Shown: positions 21,647 to 33,200, numbered from the stretch's first letter. The stretch is DNA of 64,000 nucleotides from Neoceratodus forsteri (GCA_016271365.2 CM057456.1:889014001-889078000), one strand, 5' to 3'. Made by a program: numbers and translations. Notes: generated by a model from the letters alone, not told the origin.

Positions 21647-23392
21647 AGAGCAAAAAACTCACTGTTTAATGCATTAGTTAGGGTTGTTCCACAGTGACAA
21701 AAAGTGAGGAAATTCGGTGTAGGTTGAAAGCCTCTTGGACCTTTTCGCCCACATCTCATCTGGCATTAGGACGCATTGGGATTAGCCGGCTCTCAAATCT
21801 CACCCCATCAGATGTGAAGAAGCAGAGGTATAGGAGAATGGGGTGAGAGTTAGGACCAACAACTCCAATGCGCACACCAATGCTGGTTGGGTGTGAAGGG
21901 TGGGTCCAAGGGTCTTTCTAACCCTAACACTGAATTTCCTTGCTTTTGTCGCTGTGAACAACCCTAACTAATGCATTAAATGGAGTTTTTGCCTCTAATT
22001 TCCCTTCTTTTTCAGAATGGTAATGAGAAATAGTGAATGTAATGTGGCGTCAGGAGAGCAGGGCCCTTTGGGCCCCGCGCTCCTGCCACATGATGTCTTG
22101 TCACATAGTAACATGGTGCCCACAAACACAAATGGTAATGCGCATGGTGATGCAAAGCAAAACACAAAGATAAACAGTACTGTAGACACAAATGGCTAAA
22201 ATAATGCAAACGTGAGCGCAAATGAAAACGCAAAGGGTAACGCACATGGTGGCGCAGACGGGAACAGCAAGTGAAACGGGTACGGAACCGTGAGTAGAAG
22301 CGTTAAGGATAACAGTAATATAAGCGCACAGGCTTGTTTGACCCAAAAGCTACATAGAGAAAGACACATCTGTGGGATGTTGGCTTTCTTCCCTCCAAAT
22401 TTCAGCCCAAAAGACCAAATCGTTATTTTGCAGCAGGGCGGCAAAGGATTCCTGTAATGCAGAGGACACCGTAATGTTATCCTATGGGAAAAAGCATCAA
22501 ATTTGGAGTGCTGTAAGTTTGCCGCCCTGTAATATTTTTTCACCGAAGCACTGAAAGGCACATCTGTTAGAGGTTGACTGCATTTCCTCCAAATTGCAGC
22601 CCAAAAGACCAAACCATTCTTTTGCAGCAGGGTGGCAAAGAATTGCTGTCATTTTCCCACAGCCTGGAAAAGTACTGTCGAAATTTGCGAAAGCTTTCGC
22701 AGATTCAATCGACAGTGTCACAAGTGCGAAAGTACTTTGTGAAAGTACTTTTTCCAGAAATTTGAAAAACATATTTCTGGGGTGTTTTACCCCGAAATAA
22801 AGACATGCCTAGCATCCTCAGGGTCCATCTAGGTGAATACAAAAATAATTAGGTTGCTAGAGGGTCCCAAATTTAAATGCCAAGCATTTTTCTGATGACC
22901 AACTGAAAACAAAATGGCAGATTTGAGACAATAAAAGGGCCATTTGCAAAAGTAAAAACTGCATTTGTGACACTGTCGAACCTTTTAACTTTTCCCATTA
23001 ACTTATAATGGGAAATTGTTTTTTGAATAACGTTTGAACAGTTTAATATTTTTTCAAGAAATCTTTAAAAGGCACATCAGGGACTCCGGCTGCACGTTCC
23101 CTGAAGATTTTGGACCAGTTTCACAAACCGTGCAACCTGTAGGGATGAGCAGAGAATTCCAAAAAAGCATAAACGTGCACGCAGATCATGCTTAATAACT
23201 CCGCAGCCATATATCCAAACAGTACGCAAGTTGGCAGATCCCAAGATGTACTTGTATGGTTCTTGATTGTGTATTCCAAATTTCAGGCAAATTTGTTGAA
23301 CTGTTGCAAAGTTATTAAGGTGCAAAATGTTAGGTTTAACATGTAAATGGCTCCTCAACCCTAACTATGGTAGCACTACCATGCTGCCATAA
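21643..23392 (+). repeat. Long non-coding repeat family, copy 2 (hairpin head 21643-21999)
   Basis: Head-to-tail with copy 1 and built in the same order: hairpin head, hexamer-like segment (22,120-22,330), then the internal tandem region and tail. It is shorter by ~330 bp, mainly because sequence around the first internal tandem unit is missing: the text jumps from AAGACA at ~22,362 straight to CATCTGTGGGATGTTGGCTT. The tail CAACCCTAACTATGGTAGCA is followed by ATAATATAATGG and the mirrored start of the inverted third copy. Confidence 0.83.
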
Positions 23393-24548
23393 TATAATGG
23401 TAGCACGGTAGTGCTACTATAGTTAGGGTTGAGGAACCCTTTTAAGGTTAAAGGGTCAAACTTTGCACCTTAATAACTTGGGCACTGTTTAACAAATTTG
23501 CCTGAAATTTGGAAAGCATGATCAAGAATGATACACCTTGGGATCTGCCAAGTTTTGTACCAGTCGGATGTATGGCTGCAGAGTTATTAAGCATGATCTG
23601 CATGCACATTTACACTATTTGGTGAATTCTTTGCCGTTGCCTAGTTTTGTGCCAGCGGTCCAAAATCTTCAGGGAACATGCGGCCAGGGTGCCCAATGTG
23701 CCTTTTGAAGATTTCCTGAAAAAATATTAAATGGTTCAAAAGTTATTAAAAAAACAAGTTCCCATTATAAGTCAATGGGAAAAGTTAACAAAAAGTTTGA
23801 CACTTTCGCAAATGCACTTTTTACTTTCGCAAATGCCCCTACTACTTTTGCAAATCTGCCATTTTGTTTTCAGTTAGGGATCAGAAAAATGCTTGGCATT
23901 TAAAATTGGGACCATGTAGGGACACCATTTTTTGTGTTCACCTAGTCGGAGCCTGGGAATGCTAGCCATGTCTTTATTTTGGGGTTACACACCCCAGAAA
24001 TACGTTTTTCAACTTTCTGGAAAAAGTACTTTCGCAAAGTACTTTCGCACGCACAACACTTTCGTAAATCTGTGCGAAAGCTTTCGCAAATCACGAAAGT
24101 ACTTTGCAGCACTATGGCCAAAATGACAGGAGTTCTTTGCCACCCTTCTGCAAAAGAACAGTTAGGTCTTTTGGCCTGAAATTTGGAGGGAAGGCAGCCA
24201 ACATGTCACAGATGTGACTTTTAGTGGTTTGGTGAAAAATATTGTACGGCTCCAATGTTACGGAACTCCGAAATTGATGCTTTTTCCCATAGACTAACAT
24301 GGTGGCATATGTCGCGCCTTTCGGGGCTTGTATCTCGAAAACAGTGCAAGATACAGATTTTTCATCGCGAGTTCCATAGCCCAAAGGGCTATGTAATTCA
24401 AAACGGTAACCAGGAAAATAATGATTTCCGTGAAATTAAAAATTTTTTTATATGTCATACGGTTGCTGAGATATTTGCAATTAAGTGCTTCCAATGCTCG
24501 TTTTAAGCTTCCATTGCCATTACAATGCATACATTCTTTGTACACACT

Positions 24549-25404
24549 GGGCCAGATATTCAAACTGTGCCATTGTGTGGCGCAAGATCCTGCGCCGCTC
24601 AAAGAAGTTACGCAGGGGTGTGGCCAGGGTGATATTCAATGGAGTTACGCCACAACTTCTTTGAATATCGCCCTGGCCACACCCACAGTGCATGGCGCAG
24701 TGGAACTGCGTCACCGCAAGTGGTCAGAGTGGAGCATTGAGATGCGGTGGCACAAGATCCATTGCGCTATGCACTGCACCTGCGATATTCAAAGGGTGAC
24801 ATGCAAATGGGGCCATAATCTATGCAAGGTGCAGGGGGGGCATTTGCATCTGATTATGGCCCCATTTGCATGCCATTAGCATGCAGGTGCACCGATCTCT
24901 GACTACTTGTGCCTGGCACCCTGCCAGGCAGCAGCCGTCGGGGACTGACGCCCCCTGCAGCCCGATCGCGGGCATAATAGTACTTCCCCCCCACAGCCCA
25001 ATCATGGGCATAACATTATACTTCCTCATTAGCCCGGATCGCGGCATACTGTTCTGTTTCCCCATTAGCCCAATCGCCGCACAACATTATGTCCCCCGAG
25101 CAGCTCCCGATCAAGGGCATACCATTCTGTTCTCCATTAGCCCGATCAGATCGTGGGCATAACGCTATGTCCCCCCGCAGCCCGATCGCGGCATACCATT
25201 CCATCCCCATTAGCCTGATCATGGCAGAATGTTATGTCCCCCAGCAGCCCGATCGCTGGCATGAGACTTCCCTCCCCCAAAGTCCAATATCCCTGGTGGT
25301 CCAGTGGACCACGAGAAGCCCGATCGCGGGCATAAAGTTACCCCCCCAAAGTCCAATATCCCTGGTGGTCCAGTGGACCGTGAGAAGCCTGATTGCGGGT
25401 GGCA
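24549..25404. mobile_element. Element with GATC-rich minisatellite, inserted in the long repeat
   Basis: The left end GGGCCAGATATTCAAACTGT resembles the left end of the foldback element at 9618 (GGCC.GATTCTCAAA). An inner inverted pair follows: ATATTCAATGGAGTTACGCC (~24,630), with TTCTTTGAATATCGCCCTGG answering CCAGGGTGATATTCAA. A minisatellite then fills 24,957-25,395. The last two units carry CCCTGGTGGTCCAGTGGACC (25291-25310 and 25360-25379), which is also present in the foldback element (10035-10054). I infer the same non-autonomous family; the right end is poorly defined. Confidence 0.6.
24957..25395. repeat. Minisatellite, ~37-40-bp units, core AGCCCGATCGCGGGCATA
   Basis: Nine units of ~35-42 bp with the core AGCCCGATCGYGGGCATA alternate two endings, a CATTATGTCCCCC type and a TTCTGTTTCCCCATT type. 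Two longer units of ~70 bp follow, then a partial unit. The core GATCGCGGGC is itself near-palindromic and CpG-rich, which stands out against the AT-rich surroundings. Confidence 0.85.
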
Positions 25405-25514
25405 TCCCGTGTTTGCATTGCATGTCACAAGACATCATGTGGCAGGAGCGTGGGCCCCAACTGCCGCTGCATTATATTCAGTATTTCTCATCATCATTCT
25501 CAAAAAGAAGGGAA

Positions 25515-25857
25515 ATTAGAGGCAAAAAACTCTGTTTAATGCATCAGTTAGGGTTGTTCCACAGCAACAAAAGTAAGGAAATTCAGTGTTAGGGTTGAAC
25601 CTCCTCTGGACACCTCCAACCTGCCCCCCAACCGGCATCAGGGCATGCGTTGGGGTCATTGGTCCTAACTCTTGCCCCATTCTCCTATACCTCTGCTTCT
25701 TTACACATGTGATGGGGTGAGAGTTAGGGCCAATGACCCCAACGCGCACCCCGATGCCAGTTGGGGGGCGGGCTGGATGTTTCCAGGGCGGGGTTTCAAC
25801 CCTAACATGAATTTCCTTTTTATCATTGTGGAACAACCCTAACTGATGCATTAAATT
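25515..25857. repeat. Hairpin head, copy C (arms ~150 bp)
   Basis: Best preserved hairpin of the family. The inner arms CAACCGGCATCAGGGC...GCGTTGGGGTCATTGGTCCT pair with AGGGCCAATGACCCCAACGC...CCGATGCCAGTTG almost without interruption. The outer arms carry GCATCAGTTAGGGTTGTT and its complement. The loop is at ~25,682-25,703. A further half-arm of the same family, without a partner, follows at 25868-25950. Confidence 0.85.
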
Positions 25858-25959
25858 ATATTCATGGCAAAAAACTCAGTTTAATGCATCACTTAGGGTT
25901 GTTCCACAGCGAAAAAAGTGAGGAAATTTGGTGTTAGGGTTGAAAGCCCTAACTGTGCA

Positions 25960-26010
25960 TCCCCCCACCTCCACCACCACCACCACACACATACACACAC
26001 ATATATATGC
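25960..26010 (+). repeat. Low-complexity CCA/CA/TA run
   Basis: CCACCTCCACCACCACCACC is followed by ACACAC and ATATAT units, a simple repeat at the end of the half-arm at 25868-25950. A short stretch at 26,205-26,300 again resembles the interior of the long repeat family (GGCGAAAGGTGTCATGG, GCAATGTTAGTC) and is probably another scrap of it. From 26,310 to 26,780 I see nothing recognisable. Confidence 0.7.
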
Positions 26011-26798
26011 AAGTAGGGGACGGACCAAGGCAACACAACCAATCACACAAAACCAGCAGGAGGTGTATACCTCTGTTACTGTAGGAAGTGGAGAAATCCA
26101 ACTTCAGACATCATACATTATTTACAAAGTTGTTCTACAAGGTTAGTTCACATAAAGGTGAACCAAGCTGGTAGTAGCGAAAACAATGTGCCTCGCTTCA
26201 TTTTCAACATATGGGCGGCGAAAGGTGTCATGGGCACTGCAATGTTAGTCTGTGGCAAATTGCTCAATTTTTGAACAGTGTAACTTTATCATCCTTAAAG
26301 GAAGGCTGTCATAAACCCTATTTTCCTGCCAGCCACTACTTACCTGCCAACTAACAGTGAGCGAGTTTCATATCTGTTGTAGTGCATGTCTTTAACTTAA
26401 AGTGTTCATTTTTATATCCCGGAGTGAGAGGCGTCATGTCCTGGATTGTAACGGCAAGAGCCGCAACCTGCATGCAAATTAGATTCCCTTATCTTCCTGT
26501 TGTGTGCAGAATACTGCTTCATGACGATCGGGGCATGTTGTCACAAAGTAAAAAGAAACATTGTGCCTGGTAGTACTCTGTGAGCTCTACCTTTTGAAAC
26601 AAACCCCGTCGAAAATGGAGCAGTCTAACCTATTTAATTCTGTTAATGAAATTTGCAGCTGTGAGTTCAGACATATTTCCTGTTTGTTTTTTCTTAAGTC
26701 CCTACATTTCCCTTTGCAGGTTATACTGTCCTCTTACTAGAGAGCAGTGCTCCATACTCCTCTGATCAGATTCTCCTATCACTTCTCTGTCCAATCCT

Positions 26799-29575
26799 TT
26801 GTCTCATCGTCCTCTCACTTCCTCATTCTTCCCCTTATCTACCTCTCTTCACTCCCACTCCCCTGTCTCATCTCCTGTGGCTGTCCGGGGAGGACCTGAT
26901 GTGGGCTGCAGGATCTCTCTTATTTATCGCCCTCCTGGGTTGATGGGGGAGTTCCTGCAGGAGGTCGCAGACTTTGTCGCTGTTGCATCGTTGGAATCCC
27001 CCAGATGTGTTTTTCTGGGGGATTTCAATGTTTGGTTTGACGATGTAGACCATGGACATGGTTGTGAGCTTTCCCGGATCATGTCCTCCCTTGGTTTGAC
27101 GCAGGTGGTTACTTTACCAACTCATCGGGACGGCCACATGTTGGACCTGGTGTTCTCACTGGGATTTGATATTAGTGATCTTAAGATCGATCCAGTTTTC
27201 TGGTCTGATCACTGCACGGTTCAGTTCACGTTTGGGGCTCCCGCCACAAGCCCTTCCCCTGCTGAGATGATTCGCTGTCGCCCTTTACGGGGTTTGACCC
27301 CTGAGGGTTTTCTGGCGGCAGCGAATTTATCTAGAGTGGGTGATGCATGCGCGGGAGGAGTGGTGGTCGGAGTTGATGCCTATAATAAGGTGTTATCTGA
27401 TACCATAAACTCCCTCGCACCTGTCCGTGTGCGACCCAGGACTTCTTACCTGAGGTCGCCATGGTTTGATGGTGAGCTCAGGGAGATGAAGAGACTGGGT
27501 CCAGAGATTGGGCGCTGCTGGAGGAGATCCCGTCTGGATGCGGACAAACTGGCCCTATGCACTCTATTATGGGGTACCAGGAGGCAATCAACCAAGAAGA
27601 CAGTGTTTCTGTCTGGGAGATTGCTGCTGGAAGGAATCGACCAGCCTCACTTTTTCTGGACCGTTGATAGACTTTTACATCCTGTCTGTCTACGGCCGGG
27701 AAGAGTTTTTCTAATACTGACTGTGAGGATTTGCTCGATTCTTTTCGGATAGGGTGTCGGCGATCCGGCGGGTGGCTCCTTCAGCCAGAAATGATACAGC
27801 TGGCAGTGATCACCTGATGTGTTCTGAGTGCACTCCACCTGGTTGGGGAGAGTTTAGACCAGTGGAGGATAGTGAGGTCATCGAGGTAGCAACCAATGTG
27901 AGGCACACCTTTTGTGAACTGGACCCGGTATCGACGCGTTTTTTAATGAGATGTGTTGACTCTGTTGGCCCGGTGTTTGCCATGATTGTATGGTGTTCAC
28001 TTTCTGAGGGCGTCTTTCCGGATGCTTTGAAGGAGGCTCTGGTGAGACCCCTCTTAAAGAAGCCATCCTTGGACCCGGAGATCATGGCAAATTACCGTCC
28101 TATCTCTAACCTTCCATTTTTAGGAAAAGTTATTGAGAAAGTGGTAGCGCTTCAATTGGAAGAGCACCTCACATCCCATGAGTTATACGAACCCTTCCAG
28201 TCAGCTTTTCGTGCAGACATAGCAATCAAACTGCACTTGTTCGGTGCAGAATGACCTTTCTCAGGCTAGAGACCGGGAGATAAGACAATTCTGGTTCTCC
28301 TCGATCTCTCATCAGCATTGACACTGTGGACCATTGTGTGTTGCTTGCTGCTTGGGGATCTATGCGGACTCACGGTAATGTCATCAAATGGTTCGAGTCC
28401 TTTCTTATTAACAGGAGGCAGCAGGTTGTGATGAAATTTCTCTTCACACCTGGTCTGCTTCTTTCGGAGTTCCCCAGGGGTCAGTACTGGCTCAATATAT
28501 TTGCAGTGTACATGCTGCCTCTGGGTGGGATCATTAGGAAATATGGCTTGAGTTTTCATTGCTATGCTGATGATACTCAGCTATATTTTTCCTTTGCCCC
28601 AGGAACATCCAATGCAGTGGATGTGATTAACATCTGTCTGACCGAGATTAACGACTGGATGGCCTCCAGCTGGTTGCGGCTGAACTCCGATAAGATGGAG
28701 GTATTAGTAGTGGAGTCGAACAGAGTTCGTGATAAGATGGCCTCTGACACAGAAACTGGGCTTGTCCTAGGGTCTGTGCCATTGAAGGCCTCCGCTTCAG
28801 TGCGAAATCTTGGCGTGATTCTGGACTGGGATTTAACCATGGAGGCTCAAATATCCTCTGTGGTTCGTACCTGTTTTTACCATCTCAGAAACATTGCCAG
28901 AATTAAATCTCTTGTTCCGCCTCTGGACCTCCCTACTTTGATACATGCCTTAGTCACATCTAGGCTTGATTACTGTAACGCTCCTATCTCGGGTCACGGA
29001 GGATCTCTCCAGGATTGCAGCTGGTGCAAAACGCAGCTGCCTGGTTGTTGACCGGGCAACAAAGTTTTGTCATATTACACCTGTTCTCGTGGAATTGCAC
29101 TGGCTGACAGTCAGGTGGAAGTCCTCTTTAAGGTAGGTCTTCTTACCTATAAGGCCCTCTACGGACAGGGCCCTGGTTACCTGTTAGATCTTCTGTCACC
29201 TGTTCTCTCCATGCGCCTCTTCGTCCTCCAATGAATGCCTCCTGACCATTCCCAGAACTAGGTTGAAATTAGCTGGTGATAGGGCATTTAGTGCCGGGGC
29301 CCCTTTTCTGTGGAACTCCTTACCAACTATGGTCAGAGAGGCTTCATCGGTGGATGTTTTTAAGGCTCAATTAAAGGCCTTTTTCTTTTCTAAGGCATTT
29401 AATCTAGTTTAATTTATGGTTTTGATACAGATTTATATTTAATTATTTAGCTTTGCAATTATTTGTATTTATATGTCTATTTTTATATTTATTATGTTAA
29501 AATGCTTGTTTTAATTGACTGTACGGCTCCCAGAGCCTCAGGGATTGGGCGTCTTTTAAATAAATTTTGCCTTGC
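26799..29575 (+). mobile_element. L2-like LINE, 5'-truncated
   Basis: The element starts inside the endonuclease domain and runs through RT, the C-terminal domain and a ~165-bp 3' UTR. The 3' end reads GTACGGCTCCCAGAGCCTCA, then GGGATTGGGCGTC and TTTTAAATAAATTTTG, which resembles the tail of L2-type LINEs (GGCGCCCAGAGC..GGGCGGTATAAAT). The N-terminal part of the endonuclease is missing or unrecognisable, as expected from 5' truncation during reverse transcription. The exact 5' limit could be anywhere between ~26,750 and 26,890. Confidence 0.82.
26880..29411 (+). pseudogene. L2-like ORF2 remnant (endonuclease, RT, C-terminus)
   Basis: The endonuclease half begins at RISLIYRPPG and shows FLGDFNVWFDDVDHG (~27,010) and WSDHCTVQF (~27,200). 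After a shift near 27,745 the RT follows: LVRPLLKKPSLDP (~28,040), NYRPISNLPFLGKVIEKV (~28,092), then a damaged stretch around 28,254-28,325 that includes the DTVDHCVLL block. The intact catalytic YADD is at 28563-28574, within CYADDTQLYFSFA. The C-terminus reads RAFSAGAPFLWNSLPTMVRE to a stop near 29,411. It is only lightly damaged, with about four frame breaks, and is among the better preserved LINEs here. Confidence 0.85.
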
Positions 29576-29577
29576 CT

Positions 29578-29775
29578 GTGCTATTTCTTTTGGCCACTAG
29601 GAGTCACTATTTCTCCCCTGTTTTCCTGCCACCTGTTTCCCCTTTCTACACCCTTCCCTTCTCTACCCCACTTTATTTCCCTGTCCTGTCACAATCTTCC
29701 CCCCCAGGGATTTGAACCATTGACATCTACACTGCAGTCAGTGACCTTGCCACTGCACCATCTGGCCAGATCTAC
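29578..29775 (-). repeat. tRNA-derived SINE, minus strand
   Basis: On the minus strand the head reads GATGGTGCAGTGGCAAGG (A-box type) and, ~30 bp later, TCAATGGTTCAAATCCCTGG (B-box type). A purine-rich body follows, running to the 3' end of the L2-like LINE. It is a different SINE family from the three at 13.9, 16.7 and 53.3 kb. No target duplication was identified. Confidence 0.7.
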
Positions 29776-30290
29776 TACTTTATGCCCTTTTGTTCACCTT
29801 ATACTTTGCTTGCCTCCCCATAGCTGCCTCATGGTGTCTTGTGCTCCTGCCACCAGACTGCCCCTCTACCCACCCCACTCTTTCTGCCCTCCTTTCATTA
29901 ATGGCCCTTCCTCTCAAATCAACCTCCACTGAAAATCCCCTTCTCTTTCTCAACTATTCTCAGCCCCCACCAACACACTCTGCCTGTTGTACTTCACACC
30001 TCTATCCCTCTGCCCTCACCACCCTGATCCACTCCCAGCCACCCCACCCCTGCCCACCCGCCTGTCACCCTCCACCTCTGCCCGTGCCTACCCTCCTCAC
30101 TTTCCCCATCCCCTGCTCTACTCCTATATCCCACCTCCAGCACCCCCTCCCACCATATGCAATGCCTAGCGGCACTCAGAGTGCTTGCTCTCCTCCTCAT
30201 GCTATCCAGCAATGTTCATCCTTATTCTGGGCCCCCCACTACTTACCATCCTCATACTCTGGTGCCTCACTTGCTCTGCATTGCTTTCGT
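29776..30290 (+). other. C-rich segment upstream of a Rex1-like LINE
   Basis: A pyrimidine-rich, Pro/Ser/Thr-coding stretch is open for 170 codons (29790-30302). It leads in directly to the endonuclease of the next LINE. It may be 5' UTR or a remnant of an N-terminal region of that element; the amino-acid bias alone is not evidence of a gene. Confidence 0.4.
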
Positions 30291-33200
30291 GAACATTTAT
30301 AGTTTGTTAAAAAAACTCCCTGACCTTCTGGGATGATTGCTCTACAGCAAGCTGACATCTTGGCCATTGTTGAAGCTTGTCTTATGAAGGCCACCCCTGA
30401 TGCTACTGTTGCCCTCCCAGGGTACACTCTTTTTAGGGTCAACTGGTGTACTAAGTGCAGTGGAGGATGTGCCATATACCTCCGTGACTTAATCCACGGG
30501 CACACCTTCCCCCTCCTCAGTTCAGCCACGGCATCCAAGTTATTTCTCTTGAAATTTCTCCTGACCCCTCTAGTGCCCCTTTATATTAACTGTAGTGTAC
30601 ATTCCTTCTAGGCATAAATACCTTGCCTTCCAGTTTCTCCTTGACTATCTTTCCTCCCTACCCCCCAAGATGGAGCATATTACACTTGGTGATCTAAATA
30701 TAAACTGGCCTGCCGGACCCACCTCCCAGGCTAGGGATGCTGCTGCTGCACTAGACCTTACTCAACTCATCACACAGCCTACCCAATCCAACCCAGTCAC
30801 TGGTACCTCTCCCTTTCTTGAGCTTGTTCTCTCCAAAAAGCCTCAAGATATCTCCAACCTCACTGTGCTCCCTGATGTGCTCAGCGACCACTCCCCTATC
30901 ATTTTCTCCTGGTCATGCAAGAGGTCTAATCAGCTGCCCAAACTAACCACCCATCGACTCCTACACCATGGTAAACTATTCCAACTAAAGGAGCACCTTG
31001 CTGGTCGGGATTGGTCCCCTGTTGATCTTGCCCCTGACATTGACACAGCTCTCCTGGATCACTCCCTCTCTGCCCACACTAATGTGTCACAGAGACAACC
31101 TCTGGCACATAGCTGTTGAATCTACGAAGGCCTCAGACACACATGCATACTGCGCTGCTAGAAATAAGTGTACCTAGGCTATCCAGAAAGCAAAGGCTGA
31201 TCACTACAGGTCTACCCTTGCCTTCTCCTGGGTCCTGTCCCATAATTTTTGGAACAATATCAAGGAACTCAATGGCAAGGCTGTGACCCCCCCCTTCACA
31301 GCTCATAGTAAATGGAGTCCTGTCTACTGAACCTATGGAAATTGCTGACTGCCTAAACAGTTCCTTCTCTGACCTCTCATCTGTCCTCCCTGTAAATTCT
31401 TTCAACCCTGTTCCCTCCCCCCTTCAATCCAGTTGCACATCCACAGATCTATTTTAGAGCCCTCTCCCCACATGAGGTATGGCCTTACCTGCTCAGAACA
31501 CTCAAGGGCATAGGCCACAGTAGTGATACCCTTGACACTAGGCTGCTCAAATGTGTCCTAGATACTTCCCTCTGCCTCCTTACCAAACCGCTAAACCATT
31601 CCCTCTGCCTCAGCCAATTTCTCCTAGTTTGGAAAACAGCTGTGATCATCCCACTTCATAAAAGTGGTGATCCTACTTCCCCCAGTAACTATTGCCTGAT
31701 CTCTATCCTCCCCCTCTCTCCAAAACTCTGGGAAAAATCATTGCAGACCAGCTCACAGACTACTTTCTACCGATAACCTCCTCTGCCTTGAACAACATGG
31801 CTTTTGTCGGGCACACAGCACCACTACTGCCCTTATTGAATTCTCAAACTCCCCTCACTCAGCACTTGATAAAGGCTGTGTTGCTGGTTCTGTTTTCATA
31901 GACTTGTCAAAAGCCTTCGACACTGTCCAACACTCCCTTCTCCTCTCCTCTCTTCAGCCTCTTGGACTCTCAAAGGGGGTCCTGGAGTGGTTTCTCAGCT
32001 ATCTCTCCTCCCGATCCCAATGTGTCAAAATCAGCTCCTCCATCTCCAGTCCCCACCAGGTCTGTTCCAGTTTTTCTCCAGGGCTCCATAATGGGGCCCT
32101 TACTCTTTAGCCTCTATCTGAATACGCTCTCCACTGCCTGTGATGGCAACCTCCTGCTCTACGCTGGCAATGCTATCCTGTTTGCCTCTCATACTAACCC
32201 TCACCTCCTACGAAACTCCCTCCAGAACTCTTTCAACCTGGCCGAAAGCTGGTTCTCTGACCATAGGCTTGTTCTGAACCTAAAAAAAAAACATGCTCTT
32301 TGCACACCACTAAAGTAAACTCAAGACCTTTCCTTTTCAAATTGTATCTAGTATCCTCCTCCCCCTTGAACAAAACTCCTCCTTCAAATACCTTGGTGTT
32401 CTCTTTAATTCGTCTCTTTCTTTTCATGACCATATCCGCTCTTTTTGTTCCGCTGCCAACTCTAGGATTGGTCTGTTATACTGCCATAGAGACTGTTTCC
32501 CCCCGAAGTGCTATGGCTGGCCATCTCCTCCTCGGTAGTGTCCCTAGTGGACTATGGTCTACTTATTTATGGTGCCACTGAGAGCATTACCCTGCACAAA
32601 ATAAAGCTTTCTCTCAGTAAGGCCTGCTGGCTACTCACTGGCTCTAACTGCCTTACCCATACCTGCATGCTGTATTCCCTCTCCAACCTCCTCAATTTCA
32701 ATGAGAGACTAATTTATCAGTTGTGCCTCTTGATCAAAAAAAATCACTGCAGGTTTGGCATTCCCTGATCTGTCCTCCATAATTTGCCAATATACCCCCT
32801 GCCTCTGTATCCACAGCCCTGTCCACTCCCCCCTGCAAGTTCCCAGAGTTAGTACCTCCCTGGATCAGAGATCTTTCCATTACCGTACCCCATCATGGTA
32901 CAACTTCCTGCCAGTATCAATTACAGTACCTCTCTGCAAAGACTAGAGTCTTTCAAAATGGTTCTCAAAAGTCACCTCCTCACCTCCTACCACTGTGATT
33001 GTCCAGGCTGAGCATCCCCTGTTCGGATCCTCTTTTCGATGTTAGCATGTTTTGTCAACATTTTTCTGTCATCAACTTTGTTTAATTCACACTACTTCTT
33101 CTATATAGCCCTGATTGTTGTTATTTACTATTTTATTACTGCTTACATGTTCTTGGTGCTCAGACGTGGGGCCTAGTATCTGATTCCTAGATGATTTGTT

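Larger units (their letters stand above)
23393..25857 (-). repeat. Long non-coding repeat family, copy 3, inverted and split
   Basis: Read on the minus strand, the head hairpin is at 25857-25515 and the adjoining segment runs to ~25,405. The internal and tail segments are at 24,545-23,393. Between them lies an unrelated element (24549-25404). The tail of copy 3 faces the tail of copy 2, so 23,340-23,450 is an almost perfect palindrome of AACCCTAACTATGGTAGCAC. The hexamer-like segment seen in copies 1 and 2 is missing at the split, so the insertion was accompanied by a loss, or this copy lacked the segment. Confidence 0.75.

Noticed and set aside
24957..25395. CRISPR-like array of regularly spaced repeats
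   Set aside because: Units are contiguous and vary throughout, with no constant repeat and unique spacers, and the setting is a vertebrate genome.
24549..25404. Prokaryotic-style or CpG-island promoter because of the CpG and GATC density
   Set aside because: The density comes from the repeated minisatellite core; no gene starts nearby.
19541..25950. Many TTAGGG/CCCTAA words, suggesting interstitial telomere repeats
   Set aside because: The words occur singly as GTTAGGGTTG inside fixed positions of the hairpin and tail segments, never as a (TTAGGG)n array.
29790..30302. 170-codon proline-rich protein gene
   Set aside because: Composition follows directly from a C-rich tract leading into a LINE; no domain or splice context supports a gene.
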